Shown one piece after another: positions 14,837-21,656 of a stretch of DNA of 21,656 nt. The position numbers were made by a program, and so were the translations under genes. Source of the stretch: Pseudomonadota bacterium (GTDB lineage: Bacteria > Pseudomonadota > Gammaproteobacteria > Acidithiobacillales > Acidithiobacillaceae); NCBI GenBank assembly GCA_021827445.1, contig JAKAVW010000013.1, positions 1-21,656 on the forward strand. Reading direction: 5' to 3'. Every line of letters starts with the position of its first letter. The first letter of the stretch is position 1. Under the pieces are notes generated by a model. It was given only the letters and a program-made list of their open reading frames with translations, was not told the origin of the DNA and did no database searches.

Positions 14837-16075
14837 TTAGCGCCGCGCGACGCCGCTTTCTCGCGCGGCAACGGTCACTGCGCCAGAGACCCGCTGCCGT
14901 AAGCGCGGGTCCAGAGGTTTGGGGATAATGTACTCGGGGCCAAAGGCCAGACCTTGCGTTGCAGTCAGCCCATAAGCGGCCTGCACCGCGTCCGGCACCG
15001 GCTCCCGCGCCAGCTTCGCCAAAGCATCTACGGCCGCCAGCAGCATGGGCTGGTTGATCTGCCGAGCCCGGCAATCCAGCGCGCCACGGAAGAGGAAGGG
15101 AAAACCCAACACATTGTTGACCTGATTGGGCATATCCGAACGACCCGTGGCGATGATGGCGTCGGGACGCAGGCGCCGCGCTACGGCGGGGTCCACCTCA
15201 GGATCGGGATTGGCGAGTGCAAAAATCACTGGCTTGGGCGCCAGCGTCGGCAACGCCGCTTCCGGAATAGCGCCGCGCACAGAGACGCCGATGACCACAT
15301 CAGCGCCACGTAGCATCGCCATCAGATCCCAGTCCTGGGGCGCCACCGCAAAGGGCTTATGCCATTGGGTGAGGTCCGTACGTCCGCTGTGCAGCACGCC
15401 GTGCAAATCGCTCAGGAAGATATCCGCTACCCCCAGCGCCCGCAACATACGCGCAATGGCAAGTCCGGCGGCGCCAGCACCAACGATAGCGACCTTGATG
15501 CGACCCAACGCCTTACCCTGCAATTCCAGTGCATTCTGCAATGCAGCGGCCACAATCACGGCCGTACCATGCTGATCATCGTGGAATACGGGAATGTCCA
15601 GCATGGCCTGCAAGGTTTCTTCGACCTCAAAACAGACCGGGGCAGCGATGTCTTCCAGATTGATGCCGCCAAAGCCGGGGGCGATGGCCGCCACCACGTC
15701 GATGAGATGTCCGGCATCACGCGCCTGCACTTCGATATCAAAAGCATCAATATCCGCGAAGTGTTTGAAGAGCAGAGCCTTACCTTCCATGACCGGCTTG
15801 CCCGCCAGCGGCCCGACATTACCCAGACCAAGCACCGCCGTGCCATTACTGACTACGGCGACGAGGTTGCCCTTTGCGGTATAGTCGTAGGCCTTTTCCG
15901 GATCGTCAGCGATCTCCCGCACCGGAGCCGCGACACCGGGTGTGTAGGCCAGAGACAGATCTTCCTGACTGCTGCAGGGCTTGCTCGGCATGACCGAAAG
16001 CTTACCCGCTGGCATACGGGCGTGATACTCCAGCGCCCGTCGCCGCAGATCTATCTGGGCATCGATCTCCGTCAC
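14837..16075 (-). CDS. maeB: NADP-dependent malic enzyme (short form)
   Basis: The 412-residue protein matches bacterial malic enzyme without the C-terminal phosphotransacetylase-like domain found in the longer MaeB. It converts malate to pyruvate and CO2 with NAD(P). Visible blocks are LSLAYTPGVAAPV with the catalytic Tyr, GNLVAVVSNGTAVLGLGNVGPLAGKPVMEGKALLFK with the catalytic Lys, GINLEDIAAPVCFEVEE, PVFHDDQHGTAVIVAAAL, IVGAGAAGLAIARML as Rossmann loop, FALANPDPEV, and GRSDMPNQVNNVLGFPFLFRGAL. The start is a GTG six bases after the rpmE stop, with no strong ribosome site, suggesting coupling to rpmE. Cofactor choice is not certain from sequence. Confidence 0.92.
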   Translation of the reverse strand: MTEIDAQIDLRRRALEYHARMPAGKLSVMPSKPCSSQEDLSLAYTPGVAAPVREIADDPEKAYDYTAKGNLVAVVSNGTAVLGLGNVGPLAGKPVMEGKALLFKHFADIDAFDIEVQARDAGHLIDVVAAIAPGFGGINLEDIAAPVCFEVEETLQAMLDIPVFHDDQHGTAVIVAAALQNALELQGKALGRIKVAIVGAGAAGLAIARMLRALGVADIFLSDLHGVLHSGRTDLTQWHKPFAVAPQDWDLMAMLRGADVVIGVSVRGAIPEAALPTLAPKPVIFALANPDPEVDPAVARRLRPDAIIATGRSDMPNQVNNVLGFPFLFRGALDCRARQINQPMLLAAVDALAKLAREPVPDAVQAAYGLTATQGLAFGPEYIIPKPLDPRLRQRVSGAVTVAARESGVARR

Positions 16076-16081
16076 AGCGAG

Positions 16082-16285
16082 TTACTGACCGCCGTAACGC
16101 TTGCGGAACTTCTCTACCTGACCGGCGGCAGAAACGGCGCGCTGCTTACCGGTGTAAAAAGGATGGCATTCGGAGCAGAGGTCGATGTGCAGATCACGGC
16201 TCGCGGTGGAACGCGTCTTGAAGACATTGCCGCAACTGCAGGTGACGGTGATTTCTTCATACTTGGGGTGAATATCGGTTTTCAT
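16082..16285 (-). CDS. rpmE: 50S ribosomal protein L31 (zinc type)
   Basis: The 67-residue protein starts MKTDIHPKYEEITVTCSCGNVFKTRST and ends with FYTGKQRAVSAAGQVEKFRKRY. Cys16, Cys18, Cys37 and Cys40 form the C+ zinc motif, so this is the zinc-binding paralogue, not the zinc-free YkgM type. It sits just downstream of rho, a conserved order in many bacteria. Its own promoter is predicted at 16322-16350, so it need not rely on rho read-through. It begins a likely rpmE-maeB-AI-2E transcript. Confidence 0.97.
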   Translation of the reverse strand: MKTDIHPKYEEITVTCSCGNVFKTRSTASRDLHIDLCSECHPFYTGKQRAVSAAGQVEKFRKRYGGQ

Positions 16286-16321
16286 GATGGCTACTCTTGA
16301 GGCCTCGATACAAAAAGGCGA

Positions 16322-16350
16322 ATTATAGGGACGGACAGGGCGGACGTCCA
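16322..16350 (-). promoter_or_regulatory. Predicted promoter of rpmE
   Basis: The minus strand shows TGGACG, a 17-base spacer and a consensus TATAAT, between the rho stop and rpmE. Transcription should start near 16315, about 30 bases before the rpmE ATG at 16285. Confidence 0.7.
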
Positions 16351-16360
16351 GCAGACCCGC

Positions 16361-17617
16361 TTAACGATGCATGGAATCAAAGAACTCTGCGTTTGTTTTG
16401 GTGCCACGCACCTTGTCGAGCAGGAACTCCATGGATTCCACGGGATCCATGGGCGCTAGCAACTTGCGCAGTACCCACATTTTACTGAGCATGTCGGCCT
16501 GGACCAGCAACTCTTCACGACGGGTGCCGGATTTGTTGAGATTGATGGCAGGATAGGTACGCTTCTCAGCAAGACGGCGGTCGAGGTGCACTTCCATATT
16601 ACCGGTACCCTTGAACTCCTCGAAGATGACTTCGTCCATCTTGGAGCCGGTTTCCACCAGAGCCGTGGCAATAATGGTCAGGCTGCCGCCCTCTTCGATA
16701 TTGCGCGCGGCGCCGAAGAAGCGCTTGGGCTTCTGCAGTGCGTTGGCGTCCACACCACCAGTCAGCACCTTGCCAGAGGACGGCACCACCGTGTTGAAGG
16801 CGCGCGCCAAACGGGTAATGGAGTCAAGCAGAATGACTACATCGTGTTTGTGCTCAACCAGGCGCTTGGCCTTTTCCAGAACGATTTCCGCGACCTGAGT
16901 ATGCCGGGTCGCCGGTTCATCAAAGGTAGAGGAGACCACCTCGCCTTTCACCGAGCGCTGCATTTCCGTTACTTCTTCCGGGCGCTCATCAATGAGCAGC
17001 ACGATCAGATAGCATTCAGGATGATTAGCCGTGATAGCGTGGGCAATCTGCTGGAGCAACACCGTCTTACCGGTTTTAGGCGGAGCCACGATCAGACCGC
17101 GCTGGCCTTTACCGATGGGTGACACCAGATCAATGATCCGCGGCGCCATTTCGCCGTAGGGGATATTGTCGGACTCCAGACGCAGTCGCTCTTCGGGGAA
17201 CAGCGGCGTCAAATCGTCGAAATTCACCTTGTTGCGGGTCGCTTCCGGCGCTTCGAAATTGATGCTTTCCACCTTGAGCAATGCGAAATAGCGCTCCCCC
17301 TCTTTGGGAGGACGAATCTGTCCGGAAACGGTGTCTCCAGTCTGCAGATGAAAGCGTCGCACCTGCGAAGGCGAGACATAAATGTCATCCGGCCCTGCCA
17401 TGTAAGACCCGGAGGCTGCGCGCAGAAAACCAAAACCATCCTGCAAAATTTCCAGCACACCCTCGCCATAAATAGCATCCCCGTTACGCGCATGCGCCTT
17501 GAGAATGTTGAAGATGATTTCCTGTTTCTTCTGGCGGGCGGTACCTTCTAATCCCATATCCTGACAGATCACCGCCAGTTCAGCGGCTGTTTTGCGCTTG
17601 AGATCGGTCAGATTCAT
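16361..17617 (-). CDS. rho: Transcription termination factor Rho
   Basis: The 418-residue product matches E. coli Rho in length and start (MNLTDLKRKTAAEL). Order: N-terminal helical region (1-45), RNA-binding OB domain with GFGFLRAASGSYMAGPDDIYVSPSQVRRF (about 60-90), Walker A APPKTGKT near 180, Walker B HDVVILLDSITRLARAFN and the R-loop/Q-loop region VLTGGVDANALQKPKRFFGAARN, then GSKMDEVIFEEFKGTGNMEVHLDRRLAEKR. It is the hexameric RNA helicase that ends transcription. A TTG at 17737 would add 40 residues of a basic then acidic sequence and would overlap the trxA stop. The ATG at 17617 lacks a good Shine-Dalgarno sequence, so the start is less sure than the identity. Confidence 0.96.
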   Translation of the reverse strand: MNLTDLKRKTAAELAVICQDMGLEGTARQKKQEIIFNILKAHARNGDAIYGEGVLEILQDGFGFLRAASGSYMAGPDDIYVSPSQVRRFHLQTGDTVSGQIRPPKEGERYFALLKVESINFEAPEATRNKVNFDDLTPLFPEERLRLESDNIPYGEMAPRIIDLVSPIGKGQRGLIVAPPKTGKTVLLQQIAHAITANHPECYLIVLLIDERPEEVTEMQRSVKGEVVSSTFDEPATRHTQVAEIVLEKAKRLVEHKHDVVILLDSITRLARAFNTVVPSSGKVLTGGVDANALQKPKRFFGAARNIEEGGSLTIIATALVETGSKMDEVIFEEFKGTGNMEVHLDRRLAEKRTYPAINLNKSGTRREELLVQADMLSKMWVLRKLLAPMDPVESMEFLLDKVRGTKTNAEFFDSMHR

Positions 17618-17733
17618 CGCCGAAGCGCCAGGTGCCGGACAAAGCGTACTCTCGTCTTCGTCGTCTACCAGAATGTCTTCGTTGGGGAAGGACTTGGGCG
17701 TCCGGGGAGATTTACGGCGGGGACGTGGTGTAT

Positions 17734-18060
17734 TCAAAGTTGACTATCCAGGAATGCGGTCAGTTGGGCTTTACTCAGGGCACCCACCTTGGTGGCTTCA
17801 AGCTTACCGGCCTTGAAAAGGAGCAGTGTGGGAATGCCGCGAATGCCGTACTGAGGAGGGGTGGCGGGGTTTTCATCGATGTTAAATTTGGCAACCTGCA
17901 GGCGGTCGGCATATTCGCCAGCGACCTCTTCCAGAATGGGGGCAATCATCTTGCAAGGTCCACACCATTCAGCCCAGAAATCGACCAGAACCGGCTTAGA
18001 GGACTTCAGTACATCCGTTTCAAAACTATCATCAGACACGTAAACAATAGCATCGCTCAT
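17734..18060 (-). CDS. trxA: Thioredoxin
   Basis: The 108-residue protein carries the active-site motif WCGPC (Cys33, Cys36) in FWAEWCGPCKMIAPILEEVA, followed by the cis-proline loop GIRGIPTLLLF. This is a canonical TrxA, the NADPH-linked disulfide reductant. GAGGAG stands ten bases upstream of the ATG. The gene is followed by rho in the same direction, as in E. coli. A promoter with an extended -10 is predicted at 18204-18231, leaving a leader of about 137 bases with a small hairpin GCGCC-GGAT-GGCGC at 18151-18164. Confidence 0.97.
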   Translation of the reverse strand: MSDAIVYVSDDSFETDVLKSSKPVLVDFWAEWCGPCKMIAPILEEVAGEYADRLQVAKFNIDENPATPPQYGIRGIPTLLLFKAGKLEATKVGALSKAQLTAFLDSQL

Positions 18061-18203
18061 TGGAGAGGGCTCCTCTGTCAGTTGGGTACAACGCTTTGGT
18101 GGATATTCATGAGATTTTTATCATTCGAGGGGTTTAACCCGAGACCACATGCGCCGGATGGCGCCCGCAGATAAGTACTTCTTTCAGTCCATAAGGTGAT
18201 TGA

Positions 18204-18231
18204 AGGATAGCACGATAAAACTGGGATGCAA
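18204..18231 (-). promoter_or_regulatory. Predicted promoter of trxA-rho
   Basis: On the minus strand TTGCAT, a 16-base spacer and TATCCT are seen, and TGC before the -10 makes an extended -10 (TGCTATCCT). Transcription would begin near 18197, ahead of the trxA leader. Confidence 0.5.
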
Positions 18232-18276
18232 GAGCGATGGGCAGTCACTTTCGTTAAAGTTTTAAGCCAGTAAGGG

Positions 18277-18369
18277 TGGCGGAGAGAGAGGGATTCGAAC
18301 CCTCGATGGAGTGTTTAGCCCCATACTCCCTTAGCAGGGGAGCGCCTTCAGCCGCTCGGCCATCTCTCC
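18277..18369 (-). tRNA. tRNA-Ser (anticodon GCU)
   Basis: A 93-base class II tRNA. The acceptor GGAGAGA pairs with TCTCTCC, then G and an encoded CCA. The anticodon stem CTCCC/GGGAG encloses CTGCTAA, giving anticodon GCT (18333-18335), which reads AGC and AGU. The T arm GAGGG-TTCGAAT-CCCTC and a long variable arm are clear. The ABC exporter genes run in the opposite direction on its 5' side. Confidence 0.97.
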
Positions 18370-18378
18370 GGTAGCGGG

Positions 18379-18408
18379 ATTCTAACCCGTTGCGGGGGCT
18401 GAGGTCAA
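18379..18408 (-). promoter_or_regulatory. Predicted promoter of tRNA-Ser
   Basis: TTGACC, an 18-base spacer and TAGAAT (five of six consensus positions) are followed after nine bases by the tRNA 5' end. The -35 lies about 100 bases from the start of the plus-strand ABC gene. Confidence 0.65.
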
Positions 18409-18510
18409 AACCCGATGCACCGGTCGGATACAGGAGTAATAGTGTGGCCGCCACAGCGGGGGTGGCGTATGGTAAACCATCTGCGTTTGGCAAAGCTTGG
18501 AAAGGATGGC

Positions 18511-19185
18511 GTGACCGCACTTCTGGTTCTGAACAATCTGGCAAAACGGCTTCCCGGAGACCCTCAGCGCTGGTTATTCCGCGATGCGAGCCTCAACATA
18601 GTACCAGCAGACTTCGTAGCCATCATGGGGGAAAGCGGCGTTGGCAAAAGCACCCTGCTGAATATCATTGCCGGCCTGGATCGCCCCGATGCGGGGCACA
18701 TGACTTTCAGGGGTCAGCCGCTCGACACCCTGGATGACAACACGCGTACGCTCCTGCGGCGGCGGCACATGGGTTTTGTGTTTCAGGCCTTTCATCTGAT
18801 CCCACAATTGACCGTAGAGGAAAACATCGCCCTGCCCTGGCGACTGAACGGCCTCTCCCGGCGTGACATGAATCAGCGGGTTAACATGCTGGCCAAGCGT
18901 CTTGGAATCAGCGAACGCTTGGCGGCCTGGCCACGAGAATTGTCCGGCGGCGAGATGCAGCGGGTTGCGGTGGCGCGGGCGGTGGTCCATCATCCGTCAC
19001 TGATCCTGGCGGACGAACCGACGGGGAGTCTCGATGCCGAATCTGCGGAAACCGTGCTCAGCCTCCTGCGTGAGGCCGGAGAAGCAGAGGGGGCGGCCAT
19101 TGTGCTGGTGACCCATTCGGCGACAGCGGCTGGCCGAGCGCAGCGACGCCTGCATTTCGACGCGCAGGGCTTCCATCCCCTGTGA
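18511..19185 (+). CDS. ABC transporter ATP-binding protein (LolD/YbbA-like)
   Basis: The 224-residue protein has Walker A GESGVGKST (40-48), Q-loop FVFQAFHLIPQLT, signature LSGGEMQRVAVARA (about 144-157), Walker B LILADEP and H-loop LVTHS. These and the LIPxLTVxENIALP stretch match the MacB/LolD/YbbA group, which drives FtsX-type permeases. The start is uncertain: GTG at 18511 has GGAAAGG six bases upstream and gives the usual family length, but GTG at 18442 (AGGAG five bases upstream) and ATG at 18469 are in frame and would add 23 and 14 residues. The stop overlaps the permease GTG start (GTGA), so the pair is co-translated. It is the ATPase for that permease. Confidence 0.85.
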   Translation: MTALLVLNNLAKRLPGDPQRWLFRDASLNIVPADFVAIMGESGVGKSTLLNIIAGLDRPDAGHMTFRGQPLDTLDDNTRTLLRRRHMGFVFQAFHLIPQLTVEENIALPWRLNGLSRRDMNQRVNMLAKRLGISERLAAWPRELSGGEMQRVAVARAVVHHPSLILADEPTGSLDAESAETVLSLLREAGEAEGAAIVLVTHSATAAGRAQRRLHFDAQGFHPL

Positions 19186-21656
19186 TCACCCGGATTCCGT
19201 GGCAGGCTGCCGTATGGCGCCCCCTCCGCCAGAGGCCGGGTGCGAGCCTGATCGCGATCATCGGCATTGCGCTGGGGGTCGCACTGGGACTGGCCATCGC
19301 TCTCATCAACATTCAGGCCGTAAGCGATTTTTCTGCCGGGCTGCGGCGCCTGTCGGGGCAGGCCGACCTGACCCTGACGGCGCCGGGGCGGGGCTTTTCC
19401 GAACAATGGTATGTGCGCCTGAGTATGGCCAAAGGTGTGGCCGTAGCTACTCCGGAAATCCGCTTGCAGGCGCCGGTGCTGCATCCTGCCAGCAAAGGAA
19501 TGCTCCATATTCTGGGTATTGACGCCTTTCAGGCGGCGCGTATGGGGCAACCGCTGCTGCCTTTCAACCTGCATAACCCGCTTGCCATGCTGACCCCTGA
19601 CCACATTGCCCTGAGCCCGGCGGCGCTGGCGCATCTCGGTCTGCGGGTAGGTGATACGCTGACGCTCGATGCGGATGGGCAGCCACGCACGCTATGGATC
19701 ATTGGGGAACTCCCCGATATGGGCGATAGCGGAGCATTCGGCGTCATGGATATTGCGGCGGTGCAGTGGCTGTGGGGACGAGTCGGCACCCTGAATCAGG
19801 TGGACCTGCGCCTGCGTCCCGGAACGAGCATCGACGACTTCCTGGCGCGGTGGCGTGGCCATTTGCCGGTCGGCGCCGTGCTGCAAAGTCCTGCCCAGCA
19901 AGGGCGGGTAGCGGCGGATGCATCGCGCGCCTATCGGGTGAATCTGCTGGTGCTGTCGCTGGTGGCGCTGTTTACCGGGGCCTTTCTCGTCTATTCCACC
20001 CTGGCCATGGGGGTGGTGCGGCAGCGGCAGCAACTGGCGCTGTTGCGGGTCCTGGGCCTGCGCCGCCGCGAAGTCGTATTGGCCGTATTGTTGCAGGGAG
20101 TGGTCTTGGGTCTACCGGGTGCGCTGCTGGGTCTGCCGCTGGGCGTGCTGGCGGCCTGGCTGGCCCTGGCACACATGGGTGGCGACCTCGGGGCGGGGTA
20201 TTTCAGCGCCACGGCTTTGCACCTGCAATGGCATCCGGGACTCCTGCTGATCTTTTTCGTGGCGGGCCTGGGTGCGGCGCTGACCGGCGCCTTTTTACCG
20301 GCTTGGGAAACCAGCCGGGCGATCCCCGCCCTGGCGTTGCGTGCCGGCTCTGAAGAGCAGGCCCATCAGCAGCGTCAGCATCCCTGGATAGGTCTGCTGC
20401 TCTTGGGACTGGCCTTGGCAGGGTCTTTAGCTCCGGCCATCCACGGCATCCCTTATCTGGCCTACGGCGCGGTAGCCCGCCTGCTCTTCGCCCTACTCTT
20501 TTTGCTGGCACCGCTCCTGCGCGTACTGACCCGGCTCTTTCCCCTGCCCCATGCACCCGTCTGGCGTCTGGCCCTGGAACAACTGCGGGGCGCGCCGGGG
20601 CGGGCGGCGCAAAGCCTGGCTGCAGTGGTAGTGGCTTTTAGTCTGGTCGTGGCCATGGCCGTGATGGTGGGTTCATTCCGCGACTCGGTCGCCAACTGGC
20701 TGACCGACATCTTACGCGCGGACCTCTATGTACAGGCAGGGATGAATAGGGACGCATTCCTCCCCCATGGCGTAGCGCACCAGCTTTGCGCACTGCCTAA
20801 TGTCCGCGCCTGCTCACCCCTGCGGCGAGTCACCCTGAATTTGTTGCCGGGACATCCACCGGTGATGCTGCTCGCGCGGGGCATGAACATCAGCGATCCA
20901 GAGCGGGAATTGCAGGTACTCCATGCGGTCAGGGTCGGGCCACAACAGCCGCCGCCGGTGTGGATTTCGGAGATTCTGGCGGGCCTCAGTGGCTGGCAGG
21001 CGGGGCAGGTGATCCATCTGCCGCTGGGTGGGCAGGAGCGAGCGGTGACCATCGCCGGTATTTATCGGGATTACGCCTATCAGGAGGGATCAGTGTCCAT
21101 ACCCATTCAGCAATACCGCGCATGGTCCGGAGACGATGCGGTCAACGGCGTCGCGCTCTGGCTGCGTCCCGGCGCCGCGATACCGGCCGCCATCCGCACC
21201 TTGCGGCAGAAATTGCCCGATGGTGGCCAATTATCGGTCGCGACCCCCAAAGAAATTCGCAGCAAGAGCCTGCAAATATTCAACCAGAGCTTTGCCGCCA
21301 CCTATGCACTGGAGACTGTCGCCATGGTGATCGGGCTGCTGGGAGTGAGCAGCGGCTTCGGGGCGCAGACCCTGATGCGCCGCAGCGAATTCGCCATGCT
21401 GCGGCATCTGGGTCTGCGGCGGCGTGATCTGCGCACCTTGCTCTTTGCCGAGGGCAGCGTCCTTTCGCTCCTCGGAATACTCATCGGCGGCGCGCTGGGG
21501 ATGGCCATCAGCGTCATCCTGATCGAAGTGGTCAATCCCCAGTCTTTCCATTGGCACATGGGCTTTCATCCGTCCTGGCCGCTGTTGCTGACCCTGAGTG
21601 CCATCCTCTGGCTGGCGAGCACGGCCACCATGGTGCTGGCCGGGCAGCGAGTGATC
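19182..21656 (+). CDS. FtsX/MacB-type ABC permease (partial, runs off right edge)
   Basis: A GTG at 19182 overlaps the ATPase stop and opens a frame that stays open for 825 codons to the window end. I translated it throughout and saw no stop. The first membrane helix is at about residues 21-45 (SLIAIIGIALGVALGLAIALI), then a large soluble periplasmic-type region, then a four-helix FtsX block (about 250-390) with LRVLGLRRREVVLAVLLQ, a second soluble domain (about 500-690), and a second FtsX block with LRHLGLRRRDLRTLLFAEGSVLSLLG. The duplicated FtsX blocks and the length resemble YbbP. With its ATPase it could move lipids or lipoproteins across the inner membrane; the substrate is unknown. The stop codon lies beyond the window. 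Confidence 0.85.
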   Translation, partial: MITRIPWQAAVWRPLRQRPGASLIAIIGIALGVALGLAIALINIQAVSDFSAGLRRLSGQADLTLTAPGRGFSEQWYVRLSMAKGVAVATPEIRLQAPVLHPASKGMLHILGIDAFQAARMGQPLLPFNLHNPLAMLTPDHIALSPAALAHLGLRVGDTLTLDADGQPRTLWIIGELPDMGDSGAFGVMDIAAVQWLWGRVGTLNQVDLRLRPGTSIDDFLARWRGHLPVGAVLQSPAQQGRVAADASRAYRVNLLVLSLVALFTGAFLVYSTLAMGVVRQRQQLALLRVLGLRRREVVLAVLLQGVVLGLPGALLGLPLGVLAAWLALAHMGGDLGAGYFSATALHLQWHPGLLLIFFVAGLGAALTGAFLPAWETSRAIPALALRAGSEEQAHQQRQHPWIGLLLLGLALAGSLAPAIHGIPYLAYGAVARLLFALLFLLAPLLRVLTRLFPLPHAPVWRLALEQLRGAPGRAAQSLAAVVVAFSLVVAMAVMVGSFRDSVANWLTDILRADLYVQAGMNRDAFLPHGVAHQLCALPNVRACSPLRRVTLNLLPGHPPVMLLARGMNISDPERELQVLHAVRVGPQQPPPVWISEILAGLSGWQAGQVIHLPLGGQERAVTIAGIYRDYAYQEGSVSIPIQQYRAWSGDDAVNGVALWLRPGAAIPAAIRTLRQKLPDGGQLSVATPKEIRSKSLQIFNQSFAATYALETVAMVIGLLGVSSGFGAQTLMRRSEFAMLRHLGLRRRDLRTLLFAEGSVLSLLGILIGGALGMAISVILIEVVNPQSFHWHMGFHPSWPLLLTLSAILWLASTATMVLAGQRVI

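Noticed and set aside
15359..16300. 313-codon plus-strand ORF opposite maeB and rpmE
   Set aside because: Antisense shadow spanning two real genes, including the unambiguous L31 gene.
18254..18544. 96-codon minus-strand ORF containing RRDGRAAEGAPLLREYGAKHS
   Set aside because: This is the sense-strand translation of the tRNA-Ser gene, not a protein; the tRNA structure explains it.

Overview
This window looks like core chromosome of a proteobacterium with a moderately high GC content, most likely an Acidithiobacillus-type (Acidithiobacillia) or closely related gammaproteobacterium. That is inferred from gene content and neighbourhoods such as trxA-rho-rpmE, yciB-yciI-bolA, and ilvD followed by an NYN protein. 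It was not tested by any search. Nearly all of the DNA is coding. No insertion sequence, integrase, CRISPR array or rRNA is visible. Two tRNA genes, both with an encoded CCA, are present.

Left part (1-6.2 kb): the 3' end of valS and a small unassigned ORF lead into nadC. A convergent gene for a divergent protein with an HPPD-like iron-ligand pattern (VOC fold) follows. Across a 145-bp divergent promoter region starts a TetR regulator, then a dienelactone hydrolase, then a YqjM-type Old Yellow Enzyme. The operon ends at a hairpin terminator. A DMT/EamA exporter follows. The layout resembles a NemR-NemA electrophile-response locus: a 24-bp palindrome sits exactly between a consensus -35 and the -10 in front of tetR, and the tetR message appears to be leaderless.

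Middle part (6.2-13.7 kb): an uncharacterised conserved protein is followed by tRNA-Leu(UAG) and a 383-bp stretch without an intact gene, which holds a possible toxin-gene remnant. A DUF815 AAA+ ATPase is then divergent from yciB-yciI-bolA-argA. Convergent with argA is ilvD plus an NYN-domain putative ribonuclease that carries a C-terminal cold-shock-like domain.

Right part (13.7-21.7 kb): on the minus strand, trxA-rho is followed by rpmE-maeB-AI-2E-type transporter. These combine redox, transcription termination, translation, NADPH and carbon supply, and membrane transport. tRNA-Ser(GCU) is back-to-back with a plus-strand ABC exporter made of a LolD/YbbA-like ATPase and a long FtsX-type permease that runs off the right edge.

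The most interesting parts are the TetR/VOC/DLH/OYE locus (possible electrophile or aromatic-compound stress module) and the NYN-cold-shock fusion. Several start codons were reassigned from Shine-Dalgarno and promoter positions. All functions are from reading motifs, not from database searches.
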